Part shown: piece by piece, positions 63,026 through 64,000 of the stretch
Position numbering within the stretch: the first letter of the stretch is position 1
How the letters are laid out: every line of letters starts with the position of its first letter
From: Hydra vulgaris
Taxonomy: Eukaryota; Cnidaria; Hydrozoa; Anthoathecata; Hydridae
Direction of reading: 5' to 3'
NCBI RefSeq assembly: GCF_038396675.1
Contig: NC_088932.1
Coordinates: 28,475,501-28,539,500 of the forward strand
DNA length: 64,000 bases
Notes under the pieces: model-generated
The model's database searches: none
What the model was told of the DNA's origin: nothing
The model's input: only the letters and a program-made list of their open reading frames with translations
Made by a program: the position numbers and the translations under genes

Positions 63026-64000
63026 TTAATAAAATAAATAATAATACAAACCTCTTCCAAAGTGGGGACTTGAATTCTTTATTTTTCTTTTCCTCTGGTT
63101 GTATTTCCATAATACAAGACGAAAAATCATCGATAACAATGGGTACCACACAATGATTTGCAAAATAACTTTAATACTATTTCGTAAACTTTCACTTGTG
63201 AAAAAGGGAACACTTAGAATTAAACAAAACAAACTTACAATGCACATCAAAAATAAAACCGATATATCCCAATAGTTAAATGATCGATTTCTGTATGGCT
63301 GAAATATAGAAAATATTGTCAAAAAAGTGACAGACGCTAAAGAAAGGAAAACAAGTTTAGTAACTTCATTTTGTACAGCAACAGCGATTATTAACATTAT
63401 AACTCTGCAGATAAAATAAAATGCAGCAAACATTCGCTGGTAGTAAGATTTGTTTTCCACTTGGCATTCCTCATAGCGATTACCAATAATTTTTGATTGA
63501 TTAAAGCAACTTTTCAATGCTTCAAAAACAGGCGCAATATATTTACCTTTTCCACTTGTAGGAGTAAAAATTAACAAAATGAAAAATAGAAGAATTATCA
63601 CTGCAAAACACACTGCAATTATTCCTAAGAAGATATGCATAGGGTCACGAAAAAATTCAGCAAAAGCTGCTTCAAAAACATATAACTTTCCGTCAATCTT
63701 TACAGGGTGAAGAAGTTTGAGCGTAACGGTAATAATTTGTGAAAAAGTGACAACTATAACAAAGCTCATTGCTCTCCCATAAGAAGATTCTCGTCTCTTA
63801 CGACATTGTTCTTCATTTAAACTTTTATCTGAGTTGCGACAAAATAATTTTATCCAAACAGAAGGTGAAATCAACACTCCAAAAATTAAAGCAATTAATA
63901 TAAAAAAAATTGGTGGTAAGTAATTTAATCCAAGTTTGGTCAAGTTATTCATTCCATTAAAAAAACATAATCCAACAGTTCCGCCAGTTCCAGTTAAAGA
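63026..64000 (-). CDS. multi-pass membrane protein, C-terminal part (runs off window)
   Basis: Open from the right edge (64000) to TAA at 63026-63028; the Met at 63952 is internal, since the upstream codons (GTGGTVGLCFFNG) are open to the edge. About 6-7 hydrophobic helices: LPPIFFILIALIFGVLI; FVIVVTFSQIITVTL; IFLGIIAVCFAVIILLFF; FAAFYFICRVIMLIIAVAV; VFLSLASVTFLTIF; ISVLFLMCIVSLFCLIL; VILQIIVWYPLLSMIF. Between helices are FQPYRNRSFNYWD and a P-x-KGKY-like segment (SGKGKYIAPVFEAL). The CFFNGM entry and this helix pattern resemble the C-terminal module of large cnidarian cell-surface proteins with long extracellular regions. An alternative end exists: GT at 63045-63046 could be a splice donor (AGAG|GTTTGT), in which case the last residues LYYYLFY are intronic. 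Function unknown. Confidence 0.75.
   Translation of the reverse strand, partial: SLTGTGGTVGLCFFNGMNNLTKLGLNYLPPIFFILIALIFGVLISPSVWIKLFCRNSDKSLNEEQCRKRRESSYGRAMSFVIVVTFSQIITVTLKLLHPVKIDGKLYVFEAAFAEFFRDPMHIFLGIIAVCFAVIILLFFILLIFTPTSGKGKYIAPVFEALKSCFNQSKIIGNRYEECQVENKSYYQRMFAAFYFICRVIMLIIAVAVQNEVTKLVFLSLASVTFLTIFSIFQPYRNRSFNYWDISVLFLMCIVSLFCLILSVPFFTSESLRNSIKVILQIIVWYPLLSMIFRLVLWKYNQRKRKIKNSSPHFGRGLYYYLFY

Overview
This window is eukaryotic, very AT-rich DNA whose content fits a cnidarian genome, most likely Hydra. The reasons are the sparse split genes with short exons and long AT-rich introns, the dense mixture of decayed LINEs, hAT, Kolobok-like (TTAA) and Tc1 transposons and a tRNA-derived SINE, and many long (TA)n arrays. 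No bacterial-type operon, rRNA, functional tRNA, CRISPR array or viral genome was seen. The species is an inference; nothing in the window proves it.

Genes. (1) Positions 7063-13065 (+) hold three exons of a PCNA-clamp-associated factor (PAF15/PCLAF-type), recognised from an APRKSLGG motif, a canonical PIP box split across an intron (Q-K-G-I-K-S-F-F) and a KEN box; exon 1 was not found. (2) Positions 37950-38865 (-) hold three phase-consistent exons of a DUF4806-type gene with one in-frame stop. (3) Positions 63026-64000 (-) hold the C-terminal multi-pass membrane part of a protein that runs off the right edge. (4) Positions 47345-47780 (+) are a two-exon zinc-motif gene remnant with a stop in exon 2. 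(5) Positions 57570-60900 (+) are a broken copy of a multidomain family I cannot name, with DDE-like blocks, a C2H2 finger and a C-terminal W-D/V-A-Y-E-K-Q-W block.

Mobile elements by region. 1-7060: decayed LINE (2650-4845) split by a 455-bp element with a 5-bp target duplication; a 198-bp MITE at 6654. 7216-11210 (PAF15 intron): TA/CA microsatellite, two SINE copies, two LINE fragments. 13729-14910: TTAA-flanked element with a MITE nested in it. 15470-18165: two reverse transcriptase fragments flanking a fairly intact 5'-truncated LINE (15993-17821, -). 18860-19570: second TTAA element. 19622-24735: LINE (-) split by a hAT element (+). 27100-29330: hAT remnant split by a SINE. 29395-32160: LINE fragments and a hAT 3' end. 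32598-37300: hAT remnant split by a 2.1-kb TTAA element that carries Kolobok-type transposase remnants; removing that element with one TTAA restores the hAT reading frame. 39206-42440: internally deleted LINE (-). 42712-44731: Tc1 element with IR/DR ends. 45539-46739: MITE with 67-bp inverted repeats. 48983-49157, 62247-62362: small MITEs. 54468-57110: LINE (+) with an inverted 5' duplication.

The strongest window-wide signal that annotation does not explain is a large set of perfect or near-perfect fold-back hairpins (arms 13-43 bp, loops often 3-6 nt). One can be shown, by comparison of two LINE copies in the window, to be a newly made inverted copy rather than an ancestral sequence.
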